Assembly (NCBI GenBank): GCA_949126835.1
Contig: OX421506.1
Location: 13,268,784 to 13,332,783, forward strand
Length of the DNA stretch: 64,000 nucleotides
From: Anisus vortex
Taxonomy: Eukaryota > Mollusca > Gastropoda > Planorbidae
Reading direction: 5' to 3'
A program made the translations under genes and the position numbers. Below, in pieces: positions 10,676 to 21,990 of this stretch (within the stretch, counting starts at the first letter, position 1; every line of letters begins with the position of its first letter). The notes under the pieces are model-generated. The model saw only the letters and a list, made by a program, of their open reading frames with translations, was not told where the DNA came from and made no database searches.

Positions 10676-11640
10676 TATGCATAGGATTAAACATGCCAGA
10701 CCCAATCTTGTATTAATGATGTAGGGCCTATGCTACTAATGGTGTATTCCAAATGATTCATTTGGCCTAGGTATTTGACTATTTATACAACACAAAGCCT
10801 TTGACGCGTCTTTAGGTAGCGTTCTTTACACATATTCACCAAACTTTTGTTTGTTTCGCTATTAGCACCGTGTACTTGGTGATACTTTTTATTAGCTCAA
10901 AAAAAGGGTATTGTCACGTGGTAATCATGCACTTGTAAAACAATAATGAAATAATTCTTTTTTTTTTTCTATTAACCGATTGTAATTTTAAAATACTCAA
11001 TAAATTATGAACACGACACTACAAACAACCTTAATTATTCAGAAAACGGTTTTCTCATTACCACGATAAGTTATTGAATGGCTTGTTATGCCCCTTGCTT
11101 CGTTAGCCAGCGAGTCGATTTTAATTAAGCCCAACGCGCGACTGGCCAGAGTTTTCCAGGCTTGGCACGGCCACAGTGCCAATATTAGTTTTCCTGTCGA
11201 GCGAGACAGTATAGGCCTACATAATTTCTGGTTCACACAATTTTATTGGATGGGGCGAGGTGGTAGGGTGGGGGGAAGGAAATGGGTGCAGAGTGGATCG
11301 TAACAAGGGCAATTTCAACGGATTTTCCCCCACAGTAATTTAATAAAGAATATTAGAAATAAATAAATAGACTAACTGACTAATTGTTTTTTTTATATCA
11401 CAAATCCATAGCCTTTTTCTTTCTTTCGAGTTGGTTCATCATCATTTGAAATGCTTTTCAAAATGCAAGATAAGGCATATAGCCGAAGAACAACAAGATT
11501 TCTGAAATCTCAAGTTTTAAAAAATTGGATCTATACTATAAGTAAAAAAAACTACTGATAAAATCTAGTGTCGGAGCTTATAATCTTGTGGAACCCTTAT
11601 TGTTTCTCATGGAGACCTGGAGATTTCCCACGCAACCCTT
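10676..11640. other. No recognised gene
   Basis: Upstream of the PAN exon; a promoter could lie here but no motif stands out. Confidence 0.4.
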
Positions 11641-12172
11641 GAGATTCCACACAGAACCCTTCAGATCTCAGACGTAACCTTTAAGATTCTACACAGAACC
11701 CTTGAGATCTTAGACGTAACCTTTAAGATTCCACACGGAACCCTTGAGATTTCAGACGTAACCTTTAAGATTCCACACGGAACCCTTGAGATTTCAGACG
11801 TAACCTTTAAGATTCCACACGGAACCCTTGAGATCTTAGACGTAACCTTTAAGATTCCACACACAACCCTTGAGATTTCAGACGTAACCTTTAAGATTCC
11901 ACACAGAACCCTTGAGATCTTAGACGTAACCTTTAAGATTCCACACGGAACCCTTGAGATTTCAGACGTAACCTTTAAGATTCCACTCGGAACCCTTGAG
12001 ATCTTAGACGTAACCTTTAAGATTCCACACGGAACCCTTGAGATCTTAGACGTAACCTTTAAGATTCCACACGGAACCCTTGAGATTTCAGACGTAACCT
12101 TTACGAGTCCACACGGAACCCTTGAGATCTCTATCGTAACCTTTAAGATTCCACACGGAACCCTTGAGATTT
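11641..12172 (+). repeat. 42-bp tandem array, about 12.7 units
   Basis: Unit contains GATTCCACACGGAACCCTTG and AGATTTCAGACGTAACC. Units alternate between ATCTTAGAC and ATTTCAGAC variants, suggesting an older higher-order pattern. The minus frame is open through five units (14-residue repeat) by periodicity only. Confidence 0.95.
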
Positions 12173-12384
12173 CTTATGAAACTCTAAATGGTTTTGAAAG
12201 GTTTCTTACGGTTCCTTTGTAAGTAATAAGCGGAACATAATATGGGAAGCACCGTTTATTATTTCCAATCCCATTTCTACCTAGATCTAAGTTTATTCTT
12301 CAGTTTGCTTTTACCGGGGAAAAAAAGAAATGAGAGAATGTACGAGTGTGTGTGTATGTACATGTTTGTATATGTCAACGGCGT

Positions 12385-12584
12385 CAGTGGGGTAAATGGC
12401 ACCTGGGGCGGATGTCTAAATTGACACCTATTAATTAAGAATGTCAGTTATCATTTTTTTAAATAAATAAAACAACATTATGTATTTAAATAATGTTTAA
12501 GACTCTTTCAGTTTGGTGCCTATCCAAACTTTGGCGTCTGGGACTACCGCGCCTTACCGGCCCCCACCTCTATTTACGCTATTG
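12385..12584. mobile_element. Probable MITE, CAGTGGGGTAAATGG ends
   Basis: Left CAGTGGGGTAAATGG, right inverse CAATAGCGTAAATAG. No target duplication recognised, so this is a degraded relative of the CAGTGGCGTA group. Confidence 0.45.
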
Positions 12585-12938
12585 GTATGTTTGTGTGGGA
12601 AAAAAAATGTGAGAGAAAAAGTGTGAGAACAGTGTGGTGGGTAGGGAAGCCTCATTGTAATTCGATGACAGGCCTGCTGCAAGTGTAATAAGATCTACAG
12701 CCAATATTTGTGGATCCCAATACATCAACACTACTACCATGTGATTGAAATTGATTGAAACTGATCGTTCTTGTGCTGAACCAATAAAACCAAGTAAAAA
12801 AAAACGATAATCAAGTGGATGATGATTTGATGATTCTCGCTTAATCCAATTACAGGGGGCGGAGTCCAGAGAATTTATGATCAATTAGGCTAAACCATAT
12901 ATATAGTATATAGGCCTATATTTATATATATATTCAGT

Positions 12939-13177
12939 GCTTTTTTTTGTGTAAAAAAATAGGTGCCGGTACTCAGTGATGGATTGCCTAACTTTTAAAG
13001 CAGTTTCGCATTTTATATTTTAATTCTTATTGCGCGCAAAATAATTCAATTTTAACAAATTAATAATTTAATAAATTAATAATAAACGTTAATATACAAG
13101 AAAAGTAATAATTTTTTCCCCAAATTGAAAAATGTGCCGGTACGCTGTACCGGTGCGTACCGTCACAAAAAAAAGCA
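12939..13177. mobile_element. MITE with 14-bp perfect inverted ends
   Basis: TGCTTTTTTTTGTG and its exact inverse, with GGTGCCGGTAC just inside each end. It sits in a TA microsatellite, so the target duplication is not readable. Confidence 0.75.
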
Positions 13178-13392
13178 TATATATATATATACGTTAAACG
13201 GCTTGCATATAGCAGAATGGCTAGCCGTAAGAAAACAACGTTTTAATTGCCCAGTTGTTGTTTTTTTTTGCAATATAAGAACGGAGAAGGAAAATTGAAA
13301 GTCCTAAATAATAAATCGTATGTTCCTGTTGTTTTAGCGTTGAAGTTTACTATGGTGTAGGCCTAAATTGTCTAATACAAATTACTCAAGCC

Positions 13393-13601
13393 CAGTGCCG
13401 TTGCTAGGGATTTGGGGGCCGGGGGGGGGGGGGGGAGGGGCTTGGCCTCTTTAGGGGACTCTGGATTTTGACATTCGACATTATGATTATGACATGAGAA
13501 AAAACAATTCGGACACGCCTTTGCCCCCCCCCCCCTCAAGCAGGGGCCCGGGGGACTTTCGAATTTGGACCCCTCCTCCCCCTCCCCTAGCTACGCCACT
13601 G
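13393..13601. mobile_element. hAT MITE, 209 bp, perfect target duplication
   Basis: Ends CAGTGCCGTTGCTAGG and inverted CAGTGGCGTAGCTAGG. Perfect 8-bp duplication CTCAAGCC at 13385-13392 and 13602-13609. The interior is G/C homopolymer-rich. Confidence 0.92.
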
Positions 13602-13862
13602 CTCAAGCCGCTTGAATTAATAATACAAGTTTTATAATATCCATTCACTATGCACTAGCAAGAAATATCAGATGTAAACTATATATATTTTTATAGACTA
13701 TGTATTTCACGTAGTCCAAATGAGTAGTCCACTTGCATACGGTGCTGGGTCAACAAAATGTGTTTGTACAGAAATGTACTTTTTACATCAAATTTTGGTT
13801 GTCGTTTTATATTCAATTGTTACAATAAGTTTTCAGAGGTTGAGCTAAAGATCGGCATATTA

Positions 13863-13866
<4 letters not shown>

Positions 13867-13937
<71 letters not shown>
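13867..13937. repeat. (TA)n microsatellite
   Basis: About 35 TA dinucleotides without interruption. Confidence 0.98.
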
Positions 13938-13940
<3 letters not shown>

Positions 13941-14054
13941 TAATTCTTAATGACAGTGGGGATAACTCGATTTCTATTATTTTTAAGGGACATAACTCCT
14001 TTTGAAAGTGGACTACTAATATTCCCGCCAGACACTAAACGAAGACGTCACTCA

Positions 14055-14394
14055 TATTAACAGTAGTAAAGTAGTAATAATACAAAAGGCATTAAACTCT
14101 AATTTAGAAATACAACCCAATAACAACCTGTAGCATAGCTCAGATAAACATAAAGACAAAAAAACTTTTCTTGTCCCTTATGCGAGAACAAATGCATCTA
14201 AGTACTCTTTCTCCTCGAGTGGCATTCGGGCATGGAATGGGTTGCCTGAACAGACCAGGAAAACCAGTAACTTAACATCATTTAAAACATTAATAAAAAT
14301 GCAAGACTAGACACCGGACCACGGATGAGCGTAGGACGCAATAATCTTCTTTATAGAAGGAGCGTCTGTAATGTATAAGATAAGATAAGAACAT
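14055..14394 (+). mobile_element. LINE 3' end, longest plus copy
   Basis: Broken frame reading VVIIQKALNSNLEIQ, SSDKHKDKKTFLVPYARTN, SSSGIRAWNGLPEQTRK, then the GATGAGCGTAGGACGCAATA tail ending TAAGATAAGATAAGA. Non-LTR RT C-terminus. Confidence 0.8.
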
Positions 14395-14565
14395 AATATA
14401 CAATTATATTCATTTCAATTTATCCCTCTCTCGTTTGTATATTTCAACATATAATTATGAATAAATTGGTTAGAAAACAATAACAATTTAAATGTGTTTA
14501 GGGGACCTACTATTTCAAAATACTGACCTATATAAATTATTAATATTGCATTTGTGGTTATAGAC

Positions 14566-16173
14566 CAGGGGTCAGCAACCGTTTGCTAAAAGAGTGCCAA
14601 ATTAGGATTTCTATACCCTTCAGCGCGCCAACAGCCTAAAATTCAACCTGCTCTATTATACTTGTTTTATTATTTTTTATAAGAAACTTTAATTTAACTC
14701 CGTAGCAAGATCAAAGCCAAAAGCAAAGGAAATCTATAGAGAAAATCGTTAAAGCATTTTATATATAGATAACACAAATTAACGCGTTTGTGATTAACAT
14801 CCTTTTTATTTGCATTTATACCAAATAAATAATTAAATTACCAAACTTTCTCAATTTATTGTTATTTTTTTTTGTAACCATTATCATTTGGTTGTCAAGA
14901 TAAGGATCTGATAATATATATTGATTATAATATAATCTCAGTTTAACTGAGATTGTCTAAATTTGTTTATAATTTTGGATTAAAGCAACTGTAAGCTACC
15001 ATCGTCACGCGGAATTGATATGTAATAATCATACAAACTGGGTAGTTAATGTGATGTTTAAAAAAAGTGCATAAAATGTTTTAGTCATATCATAGACTAT
15101 AATATACATGGACCGCTTGCTTTAGTTTTTTTATGCTATTATCTTCTTTTTTTGCAATTCCCGATTCTAAACAAAGTAATTGTCATACAAGTTTTATTTT
15201 ATTAAATCGCATTTTTTCGACTTTAAATGAATACTTGACTATAATAAGATGGACCGCCTGCTCTATTTTTAGAGCTTATGTTCTTTTTCCATGCGCACAC
15301 AACACTGATCTATAAATGTTTCCACTCTGTACAACTTTCGATTTTAATTTTTCATCGAGAAAATCATAGCGATTAAATAAAACGGAACTTGTATATCAAT
15401 AACTTTATTTCCTGTATAGCAATTACGTTATTTAGAATCGGGAATTCCGAAAATCAGTGTTTCAAGTCATCATATAGCAGAAATACTAAAGCAAGCGGTC
15501 CATGTATATTATAGTCTATGGCCTATTGTCATATAATATTTATATAATTTTCGACTAATTTTTACAGTTTGATCATTATAAAGTTTAAAGTCTTACATAA
15601 AAGAAAAATAAGAAACATAATATTAGAAAAAATAGCATAAATAAAACGGGCTTATTATCTCCCTGTAATTAAAATAAAGTTTCTCAATTTGATTCCAAAA
15701 TGATGCCAAAAAAGTTTTGTTTTGTAATATAACAAATATTACTGACTAAATCTAATTATTATTTCTTTAAATAAATAACAATATGGTATTCATTACACTA
15801 TTTAATTGTTAGACGTATAAAATCCATTTACGTTAAACAGTTGTAGGCCTAAATAAAAATTTCCTGCATTAATTGTTTGTCCATTTAACATTTATCTTTT
15901 AAACTTCACTCAAAATATATATGCAAATCCATTCCAGTGATCTAACATTTCAAGTGCTGTTTGACCCCGTCCTTGTAAATGCGTTCAACTCACTGAAATG
16001 TATCGAACTGTCATTCAGAAACATCGTCTTCAACAGTCAGTTTTCCTCATTGAGAACCGGAAAATGTTTTTTTTTCATTAATAAAAAAACACCCCTTGGA
16101 TGTCTCTTGCGTGCCGTTGAAAATCGCCCAGCGTGCCAAATTTGGCATGTGGGCCTTAGGTTGCCGACCCCTG
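14566..16173. mobile_element. Non-autonomous hAT element, 1608 bp (family N1)
   Basis: Ends CAGGGGTCAGCAACC and inverted CAGGGGTCGGCAACC. Perfect 8-bp duplication TTATAGAC at 14558-14565 and 16174-16181. Near the right end (about 15930-16030, minus strand) lies a decayed transposase-like segment also present in the copies at 7.3 and 23.3 kb. A foldback element at 15091-15520 is inserted inside. This is the most complete copy of a family with at least eight members in the window. Confidence 0.92.
15091..15520. mobile_element. Foldback-like element with long inverted ends
   Basis: The outer 35 bp are perfect inverted repeats (CATAGACTATAATATACATG then GACCGCTTGCTTTAG). Similarity continues for about 100 bp with divergence (AATTCCCGATTCTAAA shared). 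From 15235 the body resembles the 286-bp MITEs at 9301 and 16240, so the left 145 bp looks like an inverted duplicate of the right arm. Confidence 0.85.
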
Positions 16174-16239
16174 TTATAGACGATACAGTCAAAACAGAAG
16201 ATTTTGGTTTTAAATGATATTTTAAGTTGCAGGTTTTTC

Positions 16240-16538
16240 CAAAGACTCTAATAAGTTTGATCGCTTGCTCTATTTTATAGATTAAGTGTTTTGTTTTTTT
16301 CGTGCGCAGCCAATAATGCTGTCCCAAATGATTCCTAAACGTAGGTTTACCTTAATTAAGTTTTCCGCTGCATTCAACTTTCGATTTTAATATTTATTTT
16401 CCATTGAAAAAATAATTGCGAATTACTAAACCGGAATTCCAATGGACAGGGTGCTATCGGAAATTACGAAACATAGTATTTCAAGTTATCAAATAGCCGA
16501 AATATCAAAACAAACGGCCCATCTTATTATAGTCTTTG
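16240..16538. mobile_element. MITE, CAAAGACTATAATAAGATGG family, copy 3
   Basis: 299 bp; starts CAAAGACTCTAATAAGTTTG, ends in the inverse of CAAAGACTATAATAAGATGG. Same interior as 9301-9586. Confidence 0.75.
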
Positions 16539-16554
16539 GTTTTTCTTGTTTTGT

Positions 16555-16745
16555 TCAGGCAACTAATTCTAGGGCCGGATGCCAATCGGAAAGAAAAAGA
16601 ACTTAATGCATTGGTTCTTGCATATGTAATAAGAAAAGTGTTTTGTCCTTATGTTTATTAGATCATTGCATTAAAATGTTAATGATTAATGTGCTGTATT
16701 TCTAAGTTAGCTTATGTATTATTACTACTTTACTCTTCTTTCCTT
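16555..16745 (-). mobile_element. LINE RT C-terminal fragment
   Basis: Minus-strand counterpart of the same region (GCATCCGGCCCTAGAATTAG, ACATAAGGACAAAAC). No tail. Confidence 0.6.
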
Positions 16746-16750
16746 TAGTG

Positions 16751-16872
16751 CAGCGGTTCCCAACCTGTGGGTCGCGTCCCTTTTTGGGGGTTGAACGACC
16801 ATTTCACGGGGGTCGCCAAGGACCATCGGAAAACACTTATTTTCCATGGTCTTATTGAGGCTTTCCACAACA
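16751..16872 (+). mobile_element. SPIN-like hAT MITE left part, truncated
   Basis: Begins CAGCGGTTCCCAACCTGTGG and continues with GGGGGTTGAACGACCATTTC and GGACCATCGGAAAACAC. From memory this resembles the hAT MITE class that includes SPIN elements. The right end is missing; another repeat starts at 16873. A related relic (CACCTAAGACCACCGGAAAA) is at 19380-19432. Confidence 0.6.
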
Positions 16873-17040
16873 ACATGTACATCCAGGGCCCTCGAGATAA
16901 AAAAAAAAGATGCCGGTACGAGTTCTTTTCTGCCCCCCCCCCCCACACACTTTTTTTTTCTAACACTAGTCATATCTAGATGATTTATTTGTATTACATA
17001 CGTTTGAAAAATCAGGAATCTTTTTAAAAGGTCTGTGGAC
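16873..17040 (-). mobile_element. Dispersed repeat, CAGGGCCCTCGAGA end, copy 2
   Basis: Starts CAGGGCCCTCGAGATAAAAA. Inverted relative to 8102-8267, sharing about 165 bp including CATCTAGATATGACTAGTG and a GTACCGGCATC block. Confidence 0.7.
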
Positions 17041-17225
17041 AAGGGCGAATGGTCGCAACGCCTCTAAATCCCTACATTTAATTACCAATGTAAAACTCAC
17101 TACGCCCGAGCTACTTGCCAGAAAGGGCAATGATATCGCAAAGGAAAGCTAGTCACTTTTTCGTTTTATCATCGCAGTATATTTTTACAATTACACATAG
17201 TTGTGATTTATCGCCCCCTCCCCTA

Positions 17226-17505
17226 TATGGGCATGGTGGTCAGGCGATAGCGCGTTGGATTGGCGTAGGGCCTACTGATTGTCCTGAGTTAGAATCCTAT
17301 TATTTTTTCCCGCGTCTGAAGGGTGTTCCTGAGTCTACATAACTTTGATGGATACCTTACATTAGTTGGGGTAAAACTAAATTCGCCTACGCCTTGTGCA
17401 GGCCACACAATCTATTAGTATGCCGTGTCCAATGAAACGGTTGAATTCGGCTTCAATGACGCTATAGATCAATAATTTTGTCTGATGGGATCACAATAAA
17501 TCTAT
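17226..17505 (+). mobile_element. SINE family A copy, diverged
   Basis: GGGCATGGTGGTCAGGCGAT head, TTAGAATCC box B remnant, GATGGATACCTTACATTAG body. Confidence 0.8.
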
Positions 17506-17514
17506 ATATTATAT

Positions 17515-18022
17515 ACCTATCGATCTTATCTTATATATTATTGACGCACCTTCTGTAAATAATATTTGCGTCCTACTCTAATCATTGGCCTGAGTCTAGC
17601 CTTGCATTTTATTAGTGCTTTAAATAATGCTAAGTTACTGGTTTTCCTGGTTTAATCAGGCAACTCATTTCATGCCGGATGCCATTCGGGAAGAAAGTGT
17701 AGGCCTACTTATATGCATTAGTTCTCCCATAAGGGATAAGGAAAGTGTTTTTGTCCTTATGTTTATCTGAGCTTTGCAACATGATGTTATTGTGTTGTAT
17801 TTCTAAATTAGAGTTTAATGCCTTATGTATTATTACTACTTTACTCGTTGTCCTTCTGTCCTCTAGTGTTTTTAGTTTTAGTGATTTAACTATTGGTGTT
17901 ACTCTTGTCAGTTGTAAATATTCGCCAGTAATGTATGTTGTGTGGTCAAATGTAAGGTTAGATCTGCTGTGGAAATACAGTTGACACATAATTTTTTTGT
18001 ATAGACTCTTCCCAAAATACAT
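17515..18022 (-). mobile_element. LINE 3' end, minus copy
   Basis: Minus strand reads SLKLKTLEDRRTTSKVVIIH, KALNSNLEIQHNN and SSDKHKDKNTFLIPYGRTN, then the tail to 17515. LEDRR..SK and the IPYGRTN region are RT C-terminal thumb-type motifs of non-LTR elements. The frame is broken between 17705 and the tail. Confidence 0.78.
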
Positions 18023-18477
18023 TTTGTTAAATGAAAAAAAAATGTGTTTTACATTTGTCTAAAATTATGATATCTTCAACCTCCCCTCTTGGCTACGGCA
18101 CATGAAATCATTAAAGTGTAAAAGGATCGACTAACTAGCTTTGACTGCCGTACTAGTATGCAGCGACATAGAGTATTTAGGCCTAGGCTACTAAGCTAAC
18201 AGGGAGAACTGTTAGCCTGTAAGGCTCATAGGTCTATATTTGTAAGTGTCTCCGGAGAAAAATAATAAAAGAGACCACAAATGCTATCGAAATAATAAGG
18301 CCCTGTATTACAACTAGAGTCTTCATTGCATATTTACCAAAATGTTCAAGTACACATTCAAAGAATACCAAAATTAAAGGCCCCCTGCGCTTCGTGAAAT
18401 TGTAGGAGGTTTGGAGGTTTAATAGCAACAATTAAAAAATACTTGCATAATTGCAAATTTAATTTTAATTTTTAATA

Positions 18478-18558
18478 TTCATTCATATTCATGGGCCACC
18501 TAAAATCTTCTGGGCCCCGGTACGGTGTACCGACTGTACACCTCTCTCGTGGGGCCTG
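18478..18558 (-). mobile_element. Third CAGGCCCCACGAGAG repeat copy, inverted
   Basis: Minus-strand copy with the same terminal block and the GGGCCC...ATGAATATGAAT continuation. Confidence 0.65.
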
Positions 18559-18660
18559 TGTACAGCATAGTACTTTTCGATAGCGCCACCTCAGAACCCT
18601 CCCAGGTGTAGCGGGGTCAAACAGGGATGTGTCCTGGCACCAACACTCTTTAGTCTAGAC

Positions 18661-18866
18661 CAAGGAACGGCAACCTTTTGATAACAGTGTGCCAAAGTGG
18701 GATTTCTAATTCATTCAGCGCGCCAACAGCCTAAAAGTCACACTGCATTAGTACTCTATTTCTAATAGGAGATACTAGAAGAGTTTTTTTAGAAGTCGTC
18801 TGCGCGTCTTTGAAAATATTTTTGCGTCACAAGTCTGGCACGCTTGTCGTTGGTTGCAGATCCCTG
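18661..18866. mobile_element. hAT-N1 short derivative, 206 bp
   Basis: Ends CAAGGAACGGCAACC and inverted CAGGGATCTGCAACC. Flanks GTCTAGAC and GTCTCGAC agree at 7 of 8. Interior shares AGCGCGCCAACAGCCTAAAA with 14566-16173. Confidence 0.88.
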
Positions 18867-19949
18867 GTCTCGACTCTAGGCTATTCCTCTTTTGATTAGA
18901 GTCTTTAAACCTTTAAATTAAGGCTTTTCAAAAATTGTACTTCTAGTAACTTGTTATTATTTTCACAAGAAGTAAATGCGTACTAAGGAAAACAAGCTAG
19001 TAGCCAAAAAGGTGTTTAAAAAATTATATTTATAATTTAAAAACATTAATTAATTGATTGTTCATTTTACGTATTTTATCAATTTGAGTACGGTACTGGT
19101 ATACGCATATACCCTACAATATTTAATTTTTTTCAAATGCAAATTGTATAGTTAAAAAATTGTTTACTCAAATCATTGCCACTGAGACTTAAAATCATGA
19201 CTATTATCTCCCTTGATTAGATTTAGTAAGCATTTGTTTAATTTTGTTTTAAATATCGGGCTCGCTCACGTTGAATTTTTTAAAAAGACATTAAAAGAAT
19301 ATGGTTTTAATAATATTATAATATTATATATTAATATAATATAATATAATATTTAATAACATTATATGTTAAATCTTAATGGGTCAAAGAACCATTTCAT
19401 GGGTGTCACCTAAGACCACCGGAAAATAATCTTACACATTTTATCATTTTACATGCAGATACATCCACATACGAGCACAGAATAAGTATATTTCTATTCT
19501 GTGCATACGAGTACCCGCATCAACCCCATTGCAACAATAGTTCATGTTGCACAGTGCCTTTACAAGCTTATGTGGCGCCCCAGGGCAAAAGTATCATCGC
19601 CGCCCCCTTGCATACTGTAACTGCTTATTTAGTGCTATATTTGCTATATTTATACTACATTTGCCGACCCCCTGGAAGTGCCGCCCCCGGGCATATGCCC
19701 CCCTCAGCCCCCCCACCCCATGTGAGTGCACTGATGTTGCATAACTTATCTGCTTTCTTTGAGGAACGTGACATTAAACCAATGAAGAAAGTATTGCAAG
19801 AAAAATCAGCAGAACTGTACTAAGTTAGATCTAGAAACTGTTCCAAACTTTCTTGTGCTGTGTAAAGTTTTTGTAGTGTCTTACGTTGGTGGCCTTAACT
19901 CCCTCATTTCGCTTATTGAAGTTATTGAATTATAAGGTATGATGATCCC
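18867..19949. other. No gene; SPIN-like relic and GC-rich patch
   Basis: 19310-19370 is a TAATAT-rich tract; 19380-19432 recalls the SPIN-like element; 19570-19740 is a C-rich patch (GCCGCCCC, GGGCATATGCCC) of MITE-like appearance. Confidence 0.4.
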
Positions 19950-20451
19950 GTATTACGTAGTTTAGATGCAAGAGTATTTGTAGTTCAGCTGCAGGAATAT
20001 TTGTAGTTTAGCTGCAGGCGTATTTGTAGTTTAGCTGCAGGCGTATTTGTAGTTTAGCTGCAGGCGTATTTGTAGTTAAGGTGCAGGCGTATTTGTAGTT
20101 TAGCTGCAGGCGTATTTGTAGTTTAGCTGCAGACGTATTTGTAGATTAGCTGCAGCCGTATTTGTAGTTTAGCTGCAGGATTATTTGTTGTTTAGCTGCA
20201 GGCGTATTTGTAGTTTCAATGCAGGCGTATCTGTTGTTTAGCTGCAGACGTATTGGTTGTTTAGATGCAGACGTATTTGTAGATTAGCTGCATCCGTATT
20301 TGTAGTTTAGATGCAACCATATTTGTAGTTTAGCTGCAGGCGTATTTGTAGTTTAGCTGCAGGCGTGTTTGTAGTTTAGCTGCAGTCATATTTGTAGTTT
20401 AGCTGCAGGCGGATTTGTAGATTAGCTGCAGCCGTATTTGTAGTTTGGTTG
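19950..20451 (+). repeat. 23-bp tandem array, about 22 units
   Basis: Unit GTATTTGTAGTTTAGCTGCA plus GGC, with substitutions in most copies. It abuts the decayed reverse transcriptase. Confidence 0.95.
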
Positions 20452-20479
20452 CTGTATATTGTGCCAGTTGCTTGTGGGC

Positions 20480-20985
20480 TTGTGGGCGTTCATTCTCTCT
20501 AATGAAATAGCTTGTTATTGTTTCCATTGTGTCAATATGGATATTTCTTATTACCCTCTCTATGGTGATGTTAAAGAGTATGCAGGCAGGACATCGAGTC
20601 TCCTTGTCAGTGTCTAATTTTGAATTCTCTTGAATATTCACCCTAGATCTTGATTTTACTTTTAGAGCTGTTGAGCGTCATGAGATTTATCTTATTTGTT
20701 TGTTGGGTATACCAAATTCCTTTAGGGTTTCATAAAGGAATTTTCTTTTAATGCTTTCGTATGCTTTCGTATGCCATAAAGTTGATGTATTGGGATATTA
20801 TATTCATGGCATTTCTCTAAGATGTATCTGAGAGTGAAGATGTGGTCGGCGTTTGATTTATTTCATGTAAATCCACATTGACAATTCCCTAACATATTTT
20901 TAGTGTATTGTTCCGATTGTGAATATCCCTCTATTTAAACAATATTGTGTATTCTTTCACCATTATCCGTAAGTCGTTGGGCATT
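20480..20985 (-). pseudogene. Decayed LINE reverse transcriptase fragment
   Basis: Broken minus-strand frames read NKSNADHIFTLRYILEKCHE, then RKFLYETLKEFGIPNKQI, then ILFNITIERVIRN. These match reverse transcriptase motifs 1-5 of non-LTR elements (QCGFRxxxSTxDxIFTLRxxLEK; RxxLxxxLxxxGIPxxLI; LFNxxLExVIR). Frameshifts and stops separate the parts and the YADD box is missing. It may or may not belong to the endonuclease ORF at 21.2-22.0 kb. Confidence 0.75.
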
Positions 20986-21211
20986 CAACTTCCGAATGAA
21001 GGTAAATAGCAAATTAGATCTATTTTATCTCGCAAACGTCACCCGTGAGACCAAATTGTAAAAAAAAAATGGCCGCTTCAAAGGGCTCTTGGTCGCCTCA
21101 TCAAAAGTCGAACACTTGGGATGACAGATTGATGAGTCGTCCAAAATGGTCTTTCATCTATTTTGTTTAAGACCCTAAATTTAAGCATTCGTCCCTAAAT
21201 CTTGAATCTTA

Positions 21212-21990
21212 TCAATACTTGCGCAGTAAGTCCCAGCGTGCCTTCGAGTAGATCCTTTTCCTGGGCCCGGAAGGTTCCCTACATGCTTTTCCTATATTGA
21301 TAGTGACCAACACGGGCAAATGATCATTCCCAACATCACCTAAGACTTCCATAGAGGTGCCAGCAGCCAGATCAGCACTCACGAGCGTGAGATCTGGCCT
21401 CGATTCACTACAATTTCCCGTGTGGAAAAAGGTAGGCGGGGTATCGGTACCCTGTAATCGGATCAGCGTCGTGCTGTTGCATAGCTCCTCCACCAGCCGT
21501 CCTGAATTGTTGGCGATAGCGTAGCCACAGGCCGGTGACGCCGCAATGAAATCACCGCCAATACAAGTGCGAGAAAGATGTGCCTCCACGGTGAGGTCCA
21601 AATCTTTCTTCGGAGGGTTGTAGACATTGGACAGGGTGTTAGCCTTCACATTCTTCAAAACCTCCAGGGTAAGGAAGTCGGTCTTGCAGCTGCCCGTTCT
21701 GCGGTTCACTACGCGAGCTTGAAACGAACTTCGGACAAGGATTGCCAGCCCTCCACTGCCTCCCAAGCAGCAGGTGCATCGAAAGACCGTATAATCCGTA
21801 AAAGAGGCCACCCTCTTCTTCCCTATCTTACACTCCTGGAACATTGCCACGTCAATATCATACTCATGCAAGAGTTTTAGGATCTCTAGAGACTTAGGGA
21901 TCAGGCCAAACACGTTCAGGTGCAGTACCCGGAGCTGGGCGCTCTTTTGGTACCTTCCTTTGCCTAGGTCATGACTACCGTCGGGCTTCC
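21212..21990 (-). pseudogene. Non-LTR retrotransposon endonuclease (EEP) ORF, RT missing
   Basis: Open frame of about 259 codons on the minus strand. Endonuclease/exonuclease/phosphatase signatures in order: LRVLHLNVFGLI, MFQECKIGKKR (catalytic Glu), GGLAILVRSSF, VYNPPKKDLDL, IGGDFIAASPACGY, RPDLTLVSADL, GNDHLPVLVTIN (catalytic Asp-His). The usual Asn after GDF is replaced by Ile, which argues against an active enzyme. The frame stops after DLLRKY, and no reverse transcriptase follows in frame. Jockey/RTE-like class; exact clade not determined. Confidence 0.85.

Noticed and set aside
13820..14035. Tyr/Ile repeat frames around 13.9 kb
   Set aside because: Translation of the TA microsatellite.
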